Source: Halobaculum sp. MBLA0147
GTDB lineage: Archaea; Halobacteriota; Halobacteria; Halobacteriales; Haloferacaceae
Reading direction: 5' to 3'
DNA length: 64,000 nucleotides
Assembly: GCF_041361345.1 (NCBI RefSeq)
Contig: NZ_JBGKAD010000005.1
Span: forward strand, 124,001-188,000
Below, in pieces: positions 52,601-60,864 of the stretch. Position numbers and translations under genes: made by a program. How positions within the stretch are numbered: the stretch's first letter is position 1; each line of letters begins with the position of its first letter. Below the pieces are notes generated by a model. That model saw only the letters and a program-made list of their open reading frames with translations, ran no database searches and was not told the DNA's origin.

Positions 52601-54186
52601 TCCGTCTCCGAGCGTAGCTCCCGGGCGACGATGTCACACTGCACCGCTGTCGCGCGTTCGAGACGGTCGGCGTCGATCCGATCGCAGGCGACCAACACCG
52701 ACGCGGCCGCGTCCCGCACCTGGGGATCGTACGCGTGAACCGATTGGGCGATGGGGGCGATCACCGGAGAGACGGCCGGAGCGGCCTCGACCAGTGCTTC
52801 GAACTCGGACAGGACCCGCCGACGGACCGCCGCCGTCTCGTCCGCGAGCGCGGCCTGCAGCGACCCGATCGCACGGAGTCGACGACGGGGGGTACACCGC
52901 GCTACGAGGCCGAGGAGTTGCACCGAGCCGTGTCGGTACTCTTCCGTGTCGGCGTCACGAAGTGAGGTCGCCACGTCGAGGTACCGTGACGGAGTTGGCA
53001 CGGAGTCACCTGCCCCTTCGACCGCGTCGAGTGGTGCCGGCGCACCGAACGGCGGGCTCGACAGGAACTCGTACCAGATCAGTGCGTCGGTCACGAGCAC
53101 TGTCTCCAGGTGGTCGTCGGGCAACGCGTCGGCGAGTGCCACGAGGAGTTCGACGGCCGCCACCTCTGTCTCCTCGTCTGTGAGTCGCGTGAGCGCGAGC
53201 GAGACGAGTCGACGCACGTCGACCACACGGGGGTCGAGTGTACTCGACAGGGCGTCGAGCGCAGCGCGCCGAACCGCGGGGTCGGAGTCCGTCGTGCGAG
53301 CGACGACGTCGTCGATCCGGTCGTGGACGACCGCCGGATCCGAGTCGCCACACTGTTCGAGTACGTCCAACGCCGCATGACGAACGTCGGAGACGGGGTC
53401 GTCGAGCAGCGCGGTGATCTCGTCGTGGAACTCGGAGACACGTTCTGGAGCCGGAACACCGAGCCCGTCGTCGGTCGTCCCCGCTGTCTCGGCGAGTGCC
53501 TCGACCGCGGCGACACGGACGGCAGGGACGGTGTGTTCGGTGAGCGCGACGATCCGGTCGACACCGGCGAGTCGGTGCGGGAGAATCGCCCCCACTCGTC
53601 CGAGTGTCTCGAGGGCAGTCGCGACCGTCGTCGGATCGTCTGCGTCGAGACTCCAGACACGACCGGCGACGACCGGACGGAGCATCGCCGGATCGGCCGC
53701 CGCGACCCTCACCACCGCCCACGCGGCGGTCGTCGCCACGTCACGCTCCTGGTGCGAGACGAGGTCGACGAGGCTCCCGAGGACGGGTTTCACGACGCCG
53801 GGGGCTTCTGCCCCGATGTCGCCGAGGAACCGAGCGACGAGAGCGAGGTCCAGGCCTGTCTCGTCGGGGGTAGCGAGAGCCGTTCCGAGACGTTCGACCG
53901 ACGGTTCGAACGCACGTGGACGCCTGACTCCCAGAGCACGGAGCGCCGTCAGTTCGCTGTCCGTGAGATTTCGTCCGGGGCCGAACGACGTCTCGACCGC
54001 GTCGGCCACGTCTGCGATCCGGTCCGGCTCGGTGCGTGTCGCCTCAACGAGCGTCTCGAGTGCCCACTCCCGGATCGGATCGGACGCCGCGTCGAGTGCG
54101 TCGATCCCAGCGTCGATCGCGTCGGCAGGGTCGACTCGCCCCGCGGTGAGGGCCGGCAAGAGGTGCGGTGGACGCAGGCGCGACAC
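49636..54186 (-). CDS. Giant HEAT-repeat protein, 1516 aa
   Basis: Helical repeats of HEAT/armadillo type run nearly the full length (e.g. DPVSDVRHAALDVLEQCGDS, DPAVRRAALDALSSTLD, DEETEVAAVELLVALADALP), with a less regular, Ser/Thr/Arg-rich insertion near residues 690-830. No catalytic domain, signal or membrane helix. It directly follows the VWA gene (3 bases apart), so it belongs to the MoxR-VWA-HEAT operon. Proteins of this size and build act as scaffolds or as the client/regulator of the ATPase. It is the largest gene of the window. Confidence 0.88.
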   Translation of the reverse strand: MSRLRPPHLLPALTAGRVDPADAIDAGIDALDAASDPIREWALETLVEATRTEPDRIADVADAVETSFGPGRNLTDSELTALRALGVRRPRAFEPSVERLGTALATPDETGLDLALVARFLGDIGAEAPGVVKPVLGSLVDLVSHQERDVATTAAWAVVRVAAADPAMLRPVVAGRVWSLDADDPTTVATALETLGRVGAILPHRLAGVDRIVALTEHTVPAVRVAAVEALAETAGTTDDGLGVPAPERVSEFHDEITALLDDPVSDVRHAALDVLEQCGDSDPAVVHDRIDDVVARTTDSDPAVRRAALDALSSTLDPRVVDVRRLVSLALTRLTDEETEVAAVELLVALADALPDDHLETVLVTDALIWYEFLSSPPFGAPAPLDAVEGAGDSVPTPSRYLDVATSLRDADTEEYRHGSVQLLGLVARCTPRRRLRAIGSLQAALADETAAVRRRVLSEFEALVEAAPAVSPVIAPIAQSVHAYDPQVRDAAASVLVACDRIDADRLERATAVQCDIVARELRSETEPDDGDGLDSLVDEALSGESSTGSGVDTLQTLVRVAPRPVAAAAPSLLDAADPDNEAVEALALTLARATATATEAVPPPTDVVDAMIQSSDASPRLVARLSTLLIVGSHDDETRSRAVDRLHSVFERRGGPAATGCLELLAAHEPRVTSRLLVTLPPLQSVRTHVTEPLTECVTGHPRLSLQCRDRTGPYTPRQTRRDRSVDPDTLAEIAADAPQTVPATATARDGLCSGDGGVTATLLRATGSLPSIPNTDEAVWTRHPNAETRRVARDRVDSPSGSSTTPPQASPEIRPRSVGVDSRGSNSEPAGDPKHGDNTVVDPTCATRTTVDELATRVAAPQRAVSQTASERLVTIGARRPALRPYVRQHLLASVGGLEDVVTRESVLGALVTLAPRGPSDLSTTADSSPATRDRQDGDTLGSTLVQYARFGTPATRDTALCALQTALGSLVGAVDTRVFVERLRDPDDVVRARTARTLADHVGDGVTVTDSLVDALVDALDGPRHVAIACCVALGRVGVVHPPIRDRVVAALERHLTSRARGVRRAAATALARLGRSDPGSLRSASDTLVGRLREDDAVQPEIVPAVATLPQETLPRPDWWVRRLFDVLCDTEDAGIGSVAGQTLRSLADTSPSPVARQLEGVAEQLHEEYDEAIVSGIDATSATRSTLYWLLRVAARCHRHAVEGVPLFGWVLPDVLDGATPSSSRFAESTSIAGGRVSAHGLARIAARVAALGGVDCYETVLDEWPGHPRVPDPEPETVVRYLLAAETGVESIPLDTVVDSTSPPSSESVVEALLGTTQPTARSERFYDVLRVLLPHTESTALHRRGVSRLLDTVRDDNWAARRRAIDTLARLGETHVVAADEALAHLIDATDGGQRGQSPAASALVDLLPHAEVDADYVFGAAVTRCERRAAAPKRVESAVRLVGQLAYRHERFRERAATTLVDVLADSDRWTRDAAATEIERLHGVDSAVFGPYEDRLARLDDSFDA

Positions 54187-54189
54187 GGA

Positions 54190-56088
54190 TCACACCCCCG
54201 ACCCGAACGCCCGTCTGACCAGTTGCCGGAGTGTGTGTTCGAGAGCGTCCGTCTCGGTGTACACGATTCGATCGAAGTACTCGGTGTGTCGTCCCGGCGT
54301 CGCCCCGACGTAGACGCCGAACACCGGGAACGTACACTTCTCGAGCGCCGTCCGGTAGGCGTCCGGGTCGTCCGGTTCCCCGTCGGTGATCACCACCACG
54401 AACGGCGTCGTCCCCGAGCCACGATCGACACGGTGTCGACAGACCGAGACGGCTGCAGACAGCGGTGTGCCGCCGCCGGTACGGCCGGTCACCAGTCGGT
54501 CGACGTGGTCGGCGGGGCGGCCGCCGAACGGGAGTTCCAGACACGGGAATCCTCGCCAGACGGACAGGACGGACGTGTCGACACCGGCGCCGTACAGCGC
54601 ACTGACGAGTTGTGCGGTGGCCGTCTCGGCCGTCTCGACCTTCGCGCCGTCCATCGATCCCGAGCGGTCGAGGACGAGCAGACAGGAGTAGTCCGTCAGC
54701 GTCCCCGACTCTCGGCGTGTGAACACGCGCTGGTTCCCGCGACTCGCCGCCACGAGACGGCGTCCGTCGAGCCGTCCCGTCCGGTGACCACTCGTGTCAC
54801 GCGGCCGCCGTTCGCGGCGGAGCCGTGTCGCTAGCTCGCGCTCGAGCCGACGAGCACGCCCGACGGCCCGTCGCCAGCGGCCGGCGTCACCACCGTCTTC
54901 GTCTGGATCGACGACGATCACGTCGTCGAGATCCGTCGTGTCGTCGTCGATCACCGTCAGGAGTCGTCGAGCCTCCCGTTCGAGTGGGTCCGTCCCAGTG
55001 TCGGCGTGCCCAGTCCGCGACCCCGTTCGACGGCGAGTGGCGCGCTGGACGATCTCGTCGTCGAGTGGCCCCGGTGGCCGTTCTGCACCGCCACCGGCAC
55101 CGTCGGCGTCACCCGTGTGCTTCCACCGTCCACCGCCGTCGGAGTCGCCCTCGACGTGTCGGCGGGCCGACTCCTCGTCCGGGAGACCGGTGGCCGGCGC
55201 GGCACGCCAGTCGGAGACAGCACGGGCGTCCGGTGGCCGCACGGGAGCCGTCTGTACTCGTCCACTCTGCCGTGGGGGGAGTGACACGAGGCTGTCTCTG
55301 ACCCGTCGGAAGAACTCGTGTGCACGCTCTACCCGGCGCGTGCCGTCCGGCTCGGAGAGCATATCTACGACGAAGTCATCGATCGCGGGGGCGAGCGATG
55401 CGACCACGTCTCGCCGGTCCCCGTGGACGACCCGCGTGTCGACCGCCGGATCGAGGAGTTCCGCGAAGCGGCCGCTGTCGACGAACCCCCGATCGAAGAG
55501 GCCGACGGTGACTGCTTCGAAGACCGTGTACGATCGTCGCGGCCGCCCGTCGGCGGTCGTGAGGTCGAACAGATCGACGTACTCCGTGTGTCGCCGATCG
55601 GCACGTGTCGAGAGCACCGTGCTCAAGAGTCGGAAGTCGGCGGCCACCTCGAACTCGTCCGCGATCTGTGTCTCGACGGCGACGTCTTCGGCGGCGTTGT
55701 ACACCGTCCGGAACACCTCGCGCCACCGCGGGTCGACCGTCTCCAGTCGCTCCCCGAACTGCTCGAACGCGGAGTAGTGGACGTGACCGAGTTCGTGGAA
55801 GAGAAACGCCACTTGGATCGCGCGATCCCACAGCGCCGGCGGAACTGCAGAGCCGGGCTGCTCGTACTTCTGTGTCGGAACGACGATCTCGTACCCGTCG
55901 GTCCCGTCCGCCGGCCGTGCGAGCGCGGTGTCGTCGTCGAACACGACACTCACACTCGTGTCTCGGTCGGTACACAGCGAGGCGAGCCGTTCGAGTTCGG
56001 TGCGGCGCTCCTCGGACCCCCGTGACGGTGTCGACAGGGCCGTGAGTTCGGCGTGGGTCGTGTCGTCTGTCAGGTGCACGACTGTCAC
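54190..56088 (-). CDS. VWA-domain protein with zincin-like HELGH head, 632 aa
   Basis: The N-terminal half contains LFHELGHVHYSAFEQFGERL (H98-E-L-G-H102) followed by FRTVYNAAEDVAVETQIADE. This HExxH then ED...E layout is that of the metallopeptidase-like fold in CobT/VWA proteins. A Pro/Gly/Arg-rich middle follows, then a VWA domain with an intact MIDAS: D474-R-S-G-S (LLVLDRSGSMDGAK), the Thr in GGGTPLS, and the Asp in VITDGEPDD. It is overlapped by moxR (ATGA). VWA partners of MoxR ATPases (ViaA, CbbO, NorD) act with them as metal- or cofactor-dependent chaperones. Whether the zincin cleaves anything is unknown. Confidence 0.87.
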   Translation of the reverse strand: MTVVHLTDDTTHAELTALSTPSRGSEERRTELERLASLCTDRDTSVSVVFDDDTALARPADGTDGYEIVVPTQKYEQPGSAVPPALWDRAIQVAFLFHELGHVHYSAFEQFGERLETVDPRWREVFRTVYNAAEDVAVETQIADEFEVAADFRLLSTVLSTRADRRHTEYVDLFDLTTADGRPRRSYTVFEAVTVGLFDRGFVDSGRFAELLDPAVDTRVVHGDRRDVVASLAPAIDDFVVDMLSEPDGTRRVERAHEFFRRVRDSLVSLPPRQSGRVQTAPVRPPDARAVSDWRAAPATGLPDEESARRHVEGDSDGGGRWKHTGDADGAGGGAERPPGPLDDEIVQRATRRRTGSRTGHADTGTDPLEREARRLLTVIDDDTTDLDDVIVVDPDEDGGDAGRWRRAVGRARRLERELATRLRRERRPRDTSGHRTGRLDGRRLVAASRGNQRVFTRRESGTLTDYSCLLVLDRSGSMDGAKVETAETATAQLVSALYGAGVDTSVLSVWRGFPCLELPFGGRPADHVDRLVTGRTGGGTPLSAAVSVCRHRVDRGSGTTPFVVVITDGEPDDPDAYRTALEKCTFPVFGVYVGATPGRHTEYFDRIVYTETDALEHTLRQLVRRAFGSGV

Positions 56089-57020
56089 AACCGTTTGTCG
56101 ACGAGCGTTCGGACCAGCGACTCGTCGAACTCGTCGACGCGGGCGACCAGTTCACTCCGGGCGGCTTCACGGAGTGTCATGAAGTCGTCCTCGACGAACC
56201 GGGCGATCCGGACCAACTCCCGTGTCGTGACCGGCGTCGACAACTCGCCGTCCACGTATGCTTCCCTGAGTCGCCCGGCAAACGACACGAGATCCCGGAC
56301 GTCCGACTCTCGGCCACGGTCGAGGTCCGTCCGGTCGAAGAGCAGTTCGACTTCGACCGCCTCCGGGAGGTACGAGAGTTCGACGTGTCGGAACCGATCC
56401 TCGAATGCGTCGTTCAGTTCGTACGTACCCTGGTACCCTGGGTTCGACGTCGCGACGACACGGAACTGGTCGTGTGGCGTGATCTGTTCGCCGGTCTGTG
56501 GGATCGTCAGTGACCTCGTGGCTCGCTGTTCCATCACGGCGTTGAGTGCGGCGACCGTGTTCGCGTCGGCCGCGTTGATCTCGTCGAGCAAGAGCACCGC
56601 ACCCTCTCGAACCGCACGGGTGAGTGGTCCGTCCACCCATTCCGTGATCGTCTCGCCGCTCTCGGAACTGACGAGGTGGAGGTGTCCGACCAAGTCCTCT
56701 CGGTACGTCGTCTCCGAGAGCGTGACACGGTACAGTGGCCGGTTCGTCATCGCGCAGAGGTACCGTGTGAGGAAACTCTTCCCGACACCCGGTGGTCCCT
56801 TCAACAGGACGTTCATCCCGAGTTCGAGCGCGTGCGTCACGACCTCGACATCCGTTCGGTCACCGGTGACCTGTCGGTGGTAGTACGCGTCGGCGTCCAG
56901 GTCGGGAGTCTTCTCGTGACCGCTGTCGGCCAACACGGTCAACCGACCGAACTGCTCGTCCGTCGGGTCGCCGGCGACGGTTCGATCGCCGATCGTGTGG
57001 TCGGTGTCGTCTCGTGTCAT
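56085..57020 (-). CDS. MoxR-family AAA+ ATPase (CbbQ/NorQ type), 311 aa
   Basis: P-loop LLKGPPGVGKSFLTRYL (K81), Walker B LLLDEINAADANTVAAL, sensor-1 RVVATSNPGYQGTYELNDAF, then DRF and a lid domain. The pattern NPGYQG...AFEDRF matches the CbbQ/NorQ/GvpN branch. It starts the operon moxR-vwa-HEAT. These ATPases use ATP to remodel a target through the paired VWA protein. Here the target may be the giant HEAT protein or a member of the tagged set. The gap 57021-57252 has a TATA-like TTATAA near 57178 but nothing else. Confidence 0.9.
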   Translation of the reverse strand: MTRDDTDHTIGDRTVAGDPTDEQFGRLTVLADSGHEKTPDLDADAYYHRQVTGDRTDVEVVTHALELGMNVLLKGPPGVGKSFLTRYLCAMTNRPLYRVTLSETTYREDLVGHLHLVSSESGETITEWVDGPLTRAVREGAVLLLDEINAADANTVAALNAVMEQRATRSLTIPQTGEQITPHDQFRVVATSNPGYQGTYELNDAFEDRFRHVELSYLPEAVEVELLFDRTDLDRGRESDVRDLVSFAGRLREAYVDGELSTPVTTRELVRIARFVEDDFMTLREAARSELVARVDEFDESLVRTLVDKRL

Positions 57021-57252
57021 CGGTGCGTGTCGGACGTGTGCCGCGACTGTCGGAGGTACTCATCGACGGAGGCTCCCGCAGGGCGACGGGACAGTGACGA
57101 CGGACGCCGCCTCGACGACTGACAGTACGAGGACGACGAGCGAGTCAGAGTGATACCTACTGGTGTGGTGGCGACTGTTATAAGTGTCCGCCCCTCGCGA
57201 CACCACCTCTCGCCGTCTCGGAGCGACCCCGGCCGAGGGGACACGCCGGGGC

Positions 57253-57822
57253 TCACGAGTCGAGCTCCGAGAGCGTCTCGACGTGCGCCTCGTCGGAACA
57301 CTCCTCGAGTACGTCCGTCAGGGCGTCGAGAGCGAGCGGCTGGAAGCCGGTCACGTCGACACCGACGTTCACACGCCGAGCGGCGGCGTCGATCAGTGGG
57401 TAGGTGGCGAGGTCGTTGTTGTGGTGGTGGCCGTGGATCACCCACCCGTCCCACGAGTCCGGCGTGTCCGCCGGTCGGTGAACACAGAGGAACTGGTAGT
57501 CGTCGTGCGAGAGCAGGCAGTGGTCGACGACCGGGCTCGGCGCCTGTCCGTCGGAGAGCCCGATGTCGTGGTTCCCCTGCACGAGGAGATCGACACCGAG
57601 TGCCTCCATCCGGTCGACGACCTCGTGCCCGTCGCGCATGTCCATCGCGATGTCTCCCAAGTGGACGACCGTGTCCCCCGGATCGACGACCTCGAAGTGT
57701 CGCTCGACCAGCGTCCGGTCCATCTCCCCGACGGAATTGAACGGTCGGTCGCAGTACTCGACGATGTTCGCGTGACCGAAGTGGTGGTCGGAGACGACGT
57801 ATCGAGCCACACCGGCACGCAC
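57253..57822 (-). CDS. Calcineurin-like metallophosphatase, about 189 aa
   Basis: Metal-binding motifs of the MPE family are present: VVSDHHFGHANIVEY, HLGDIAMD, VQGNHDIG, and VIHGHHHNN, in the small size of YfcE-like or phage-type phosphoesterases. GTG 57822 is the best start; GTG 57810 is an alternative. It could hydrolyse phosphoproteins, nucleotides or phosphodiesters. In this island it is the only visible candidate to oppose the kinase, though members of this short type are more often phosphodiesterases. Confidence 0.82.
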   Translation of the reverse strand: MRAGVARYVVSDHHFGHANIVEYCDRPFNSVGEMDRTLVERHFEVVDPGDTVVHLGDIAMDMRDGHEVVDRMEALGVDLLVQGNHDIGLSDGQAPSPVVDHCLLSHDDYQFLCVHRPADTPDSWDGWVIHGHHHNNDLATYPLIDAAARRVNVGVDVTGFQPLALDALTDVLEECSDEAHVETLSELDS

Positions 57823-57897
57823 TGACGACCGACGCCTAAATGCACCTCTCCCGTGACACGGTGACACACGGGTCGTGAGACTACCTCTCGAGTCGAA

Positions 57898-58296
57898 TTA
57901 CAGCTCGTGTCCGCAGTAGCTGCAGAAGCTGTCTCCCGGTTGCGCGGCGATCCGTTCGCCACAATCGGGGCAGAAGTTCGGCGGCTCCGACTGATCGTCA
58001 CCCGCCCCACTCGTCGACGCGAACACCTTCGTGTCGGTATCGGACGAGTTGCCCTCTACCTCGTCACCACTGTGTCCACTCTCGTCGATTCGGCGTAGAC
58101 TACTCACTCGTGGTCCCTTCGCTGCCCTCTCGATGTCGAATGCGACAGACTGTCCCTCCTCGAGATCTGGGCCTTCGATGTCTTCCATGTGGAAGAACAC
58201 ATCCTCGTCGACCTGATCACTCTCGATGAACCCGTACCCACCGGTGTCGTTGAAGAAGTCGACGGTGCCTCTGGCTTCGTGCGACCGTTCTGACAT
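57898..58296 (-). CDS. Cold-shock-domain protein with T-K-V-F tag and zinc ribbon, 132 aa
   Basis: Residues about 5-68 are a cold-shock domain: GTVDFFNDTGGYGFIES, DEDVFFHMEDIEG and SVAFDIERAAKGPRV hold the RNP1/RNP2 aromatics. A Ser/Asp linker carries DTDTKVFAST, then a zinc ribbon (FCPDCGERI, FCSYCGHEL). The CspA family binds single-stranded RNA/DNA; fusion with a tag and ribbon is unusual. ATG 58296 is preferred over an upstream ATG. It links the signalling set to RNA or ssDNA. Confidence 0.85.
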   Translation of the reverse strand: MSERSHEARGTVDFFNDTGGYGFIESDQVDEDVFFHMEDIEGPDLEEGQSVAFDIERAAKGPRVSSLRRIDESGHSGDEVEGNSSDTDTKVFASTSGAGDDQSEPPNFCPDCGERIAAQPGDSFCSYCGHEL

Positions 58297-58561
58297 ACCA
58301 CACGCTACACTCATACGTGGTATAATCCCATCGGCCACACCTCTACCCCCAGATATTTCCGATCTCATACGCCGTTCGTCCGTCGTTGTCAGTCAGAGTC
58401 GTCACTCTTGTCACTTCACGTTCACTTGTAGACGGGGCTATCCGACCGAGTAGAGCAGACACGAGCGGACCCTCAGGAGAGATACAGTTCCTCGTAGTTT
58501 CAGTCTCTCTACGATTTGGAGGAGACACCTGTGTCAGTGAACGTCGTCGTCCGGCAGCGCC

Positions 58562-58573
58562 ACACCTTTATCT
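58562..58573 (+). promoter_or_regulatory. TATA box of the 58598 gene
   Basis: ACCTTTATCTGG is centred about 30 bases before ATG 58598, fitting a leaderless transcript. The gap 58297-58597 holds nothing else that can be supported. Confidence 0.55.
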
Positions 58574-58597
58574 GGGTCGGTTGACCAGTTACGACGA

Positions 58598-59425
58598 ATG
58601 ATCACAGTCGACGGTCTCAACGTCGAACGAGACTTGGGCGTCGTCGAGCAGGACGTCGAGGTGTCCGGTGCGAACACGTCGGTGACGTGTGAGATTCCCA
58701 CACTGCAGTCGGTCACGATCACGGTGAGTGGCACGAACGCGGCGCTGTTCGTCGACGGCGAGGGCTCTCTCACACTCGAGTTGACCGGTGCGAACAACAC
58801 GGCCGTCGTCGCGCCACAGATCGACGCGGCGGTGAGCGAGTCGGGGGTCAACACCGAAGTGCTCCGGATGCCAGTCTCCGGGGCGACCGTCTCGGGTCAC
58901 CAGACCAGCACCAGTCGATCCGTCTCGGTGGACGTTCGCACCGACGCCGACTCGAACGTCGACGTGCAAGTGGACGGGCCTTCCGACGCCGACGTGGATG
59001 TCGACTCGATCGTCGACGGACTGACGACTGCAGTCGACGAGTCGTCGTCCGAACGCTCGCCGAGCAGCCGACACACCACCGACGACGATCCCACACGAGA
59101 CGAGGGGTCCAGCTCCAGCCGTCGATCGACCGACACGACCGGCTCCACCTCGATAGAGACCGGTACGGCCGACTCCACCGCGACAGAGGCCAATACCACC
59201 ACGACAGAGACTGACCCGACGGCGGACAGTGGAACGGACGTGTTCACCGGAGACGACACGACCGGAGCCGAGACGGCGACGGACGCGGACGCGCCTCGAG
59301 AGACGAGAGTGTTCACCGGGGGCGGCGAGGACGCTTCGGACGAGAATCGCTGTCCTGCCTGTGGTGTGGACCTCCGAGAGTACGGGTCGGTGTCGTTCTG
59401 TCCCGAGTGTGGGACGGAGCTGTGA
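58598..59425 (+). CDS. Beta-rich protein with two tags and a zinc ribbon, 275 aa
   Basis: Residues 1-130 are beta-strand-rich with repeats (VSGANTSVTCEIPTLQSVTI, LTGANNTAVVAPQIDAAVSE), like a short beta-helix or DUF4097-type adhesin fold, but no signal peptide. A long Thr/Ser/Asp linker (about 145-245) carries TDVF (SGTDVFTGDD) and TRVF (RETRVFTGG). The end is a zinc ribbon (CPACGVDL, FCPECGTEL). It is divergent from the cold-shock-type gene. A tagged adaptor of unknown binding partner. Confidence 0.78.
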   Translation: MITVDGLNVERDLGVVEQDVEVSGANTSVTCEIPTLQSVTITVSGTNAALFVDGEGSLTLELTGANNTAVVAPQIDAAVSESGVNTEVLRMPVSGATVSGHQTSTSRSVSVDVRTDADSNVDVQVDGPSDADVDVDSIVDGLTTAVDESSSERSPSSRHTTDDDPTRDEGSSSSRRSTDTTGSTSIETGTADSTATEANTTTTETDPTADSGTDVFTGDDTTGAETATDADAPRETRVFTGGGEDASDENRCPACGVDLREYGSVSFCPECGTEL

Positions 59426-59443
59426 GACGGGTCCAGTCTGCTC

Positions 59444-60805
59444 TCACCCGTCGATGTCGGTTCCACACTGCGGGCAGAACTGGGCGTTCGGGAAGCCGTC
59501 GAGGTCGGCTCCACACGCCGGACAGTAGGCGATCTCTGGACCCGTCGTCTCGCCCGTCTCGAACACCTCCGTGTCGCCACCACCCGCCGAGCTACCGTCG
59601 TCGGTAGCGTCGAAGACCGCCGTCTCGGTCGACTGCGGAGCGGTCTCGGTGTCGGTGTACGCGGTGACAGAATCGTCACTGACCGTGTACACGTGCGTGT
59701 CGGCGGCCCACTTGTCGGCGGGGACCGCCCACCCTGCGCCACCGGACCCGGGGTCGAGTCGGTGGAGTCGCTGGTTGTCCAGTACGTACACCTCGTCGTG
59801 CACGACTTCGAGTCGCCCCATCGTCTCCGAGTGCCAGCGTTGATCGCCGGACTCCGCGTCCAACGCCACGACGCCGTCCGTCTCGACGAGGACGGTCCCG
59901 TCTGCCACAGTCACACCACTCGCAGCGTCGGTCTCCCACGTCCACTGTCGTGTCCCCCACTCTCTCGAGACAGCGGTGATGCGGGCCGTGGACTCCCCGG
60001 AGATGTCGGTTTCGAAGTACGCGGTGTCGTCGTCGGTGTCGACGTGGTGTGTGAAGTCTTCCCCGTCGTCGAGTGTCCACAGTTCGTTCCCGGTCTCGAC
60101 GTCGACTGCGGCACTCTCGTCGCCAGTCCCCATCGCAGTGAACAGCGTCGTGTCGGCCAGACAGATGTCGTTCGTGTACCCACCCGTCTGGAACCGTTGG
60201 ACACCGGTCTGCTTGTCGATCGCCACGGTCCCCGTCTGTACGGCTGCGTACCCCAAGTACAGGTTCGACACGTCCGTCTCTATCGGACCGACAGTTCCCG
60301 AGTCACCGGGGACCGACAGCGTCACCAGTCCACGAGTCGGCTCGTACCGCTGCACCTCGTCGTACGTCACGAGATACAGTTCACCGTCCGCTTCGAAGGA
60401 GGACCGACAGTCGTCGACGGTCGACGCGAGTTCCGATCCACTCTCTGCGTCGAGAACGGTGAAGTGATCGCCGTCGAGGTCGGTGCCAGACTCGTAGGTT
60501 CGAACGCCGACGACCTCACCCGTGGTCACGACATCCGTAACGTCCTGCGCGTCGACGTACCGCCACAGTCTGTCGCCCGTCTGTGCGTCGAGTGCCAGTA
60601 CGATCCCGTCCGAGTAGAGATAGACTGCCGTTTCGTCGACGTCCCCGACCCGCGTCGCCTCCGTCGTCCAGCGCCGGTGCCCACTCGTCGCGTCGAGACA
60701 GTGCAACCAATCGTCGTCGGTCGTCACCACGACCACGCCCGCCTCGTCGTACGGTTCGATCCGCACGACCCGTGCGTCGAGGGTCGTAGTCCAGAGGGAG
60801 TCCAT
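59444..60805 (-). CDS. Cytoplasmic beta-propeller with two tags and a zinc ribbon, 453 aa
   Basis: Blades such as LHCLDATSGHRRWTTEATRV and VVALDAESGDQRWHSETMGR occupy about 1-375. A linker has TETAVFDATD and GDTEVFETG (tags TAVF and TEVF), then a zinc ribbon (YCPACGADL, FCPQCGTDI). ATG 60805 is used because upstream residues lack coding character. It is separated by only 18 bases from the tail of the converging 58598 gene. Confidence 0.82.
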   Translation of the reverse strand: MDSLWTTTLDARVVRIEPYDEAGVVVVTTDDDWLHCLDATSGHRRWTTEATRVGDVDETAVYLYSDGIVLALDAQTGDRLWRYVDAQDVTDVVTTGEVVGVRTYESGTDLDGDHFTVLDAESGSELASTVDDCRSSFEADGELYLVTYDEVQRYEPTRGLVTLSVPGDSGTVGPIETDVSNLYLGYAAVQTGTVAIDKQTGVQRFQTGGYTNDICLADTTLFTAMGTGDESAAVDVETGNELWTLDDGEDFTHHVDTDDDTAYFETDISGESTARITAVSREWGTRQWTWETDAASGVTVADGTVLVETDGVVALDAESGDQRWHSETMGRLEVVHDEVYVLDNQRLHRLDPGSGGAGWAVPADKWAADTHVYTVSDDSVTAYTDTETAPQSTETAVFDATDDGSSAGGGDTEVFETGETTGPEIAYCPACGADLDGFPNAQFCPQCGTDIDG

Positions 60806-60864
60806 AGTAACACCTACACACCCGAGCCGATAAAGCCACCCAGTCTCGGGAATTCGCTGTGAAG

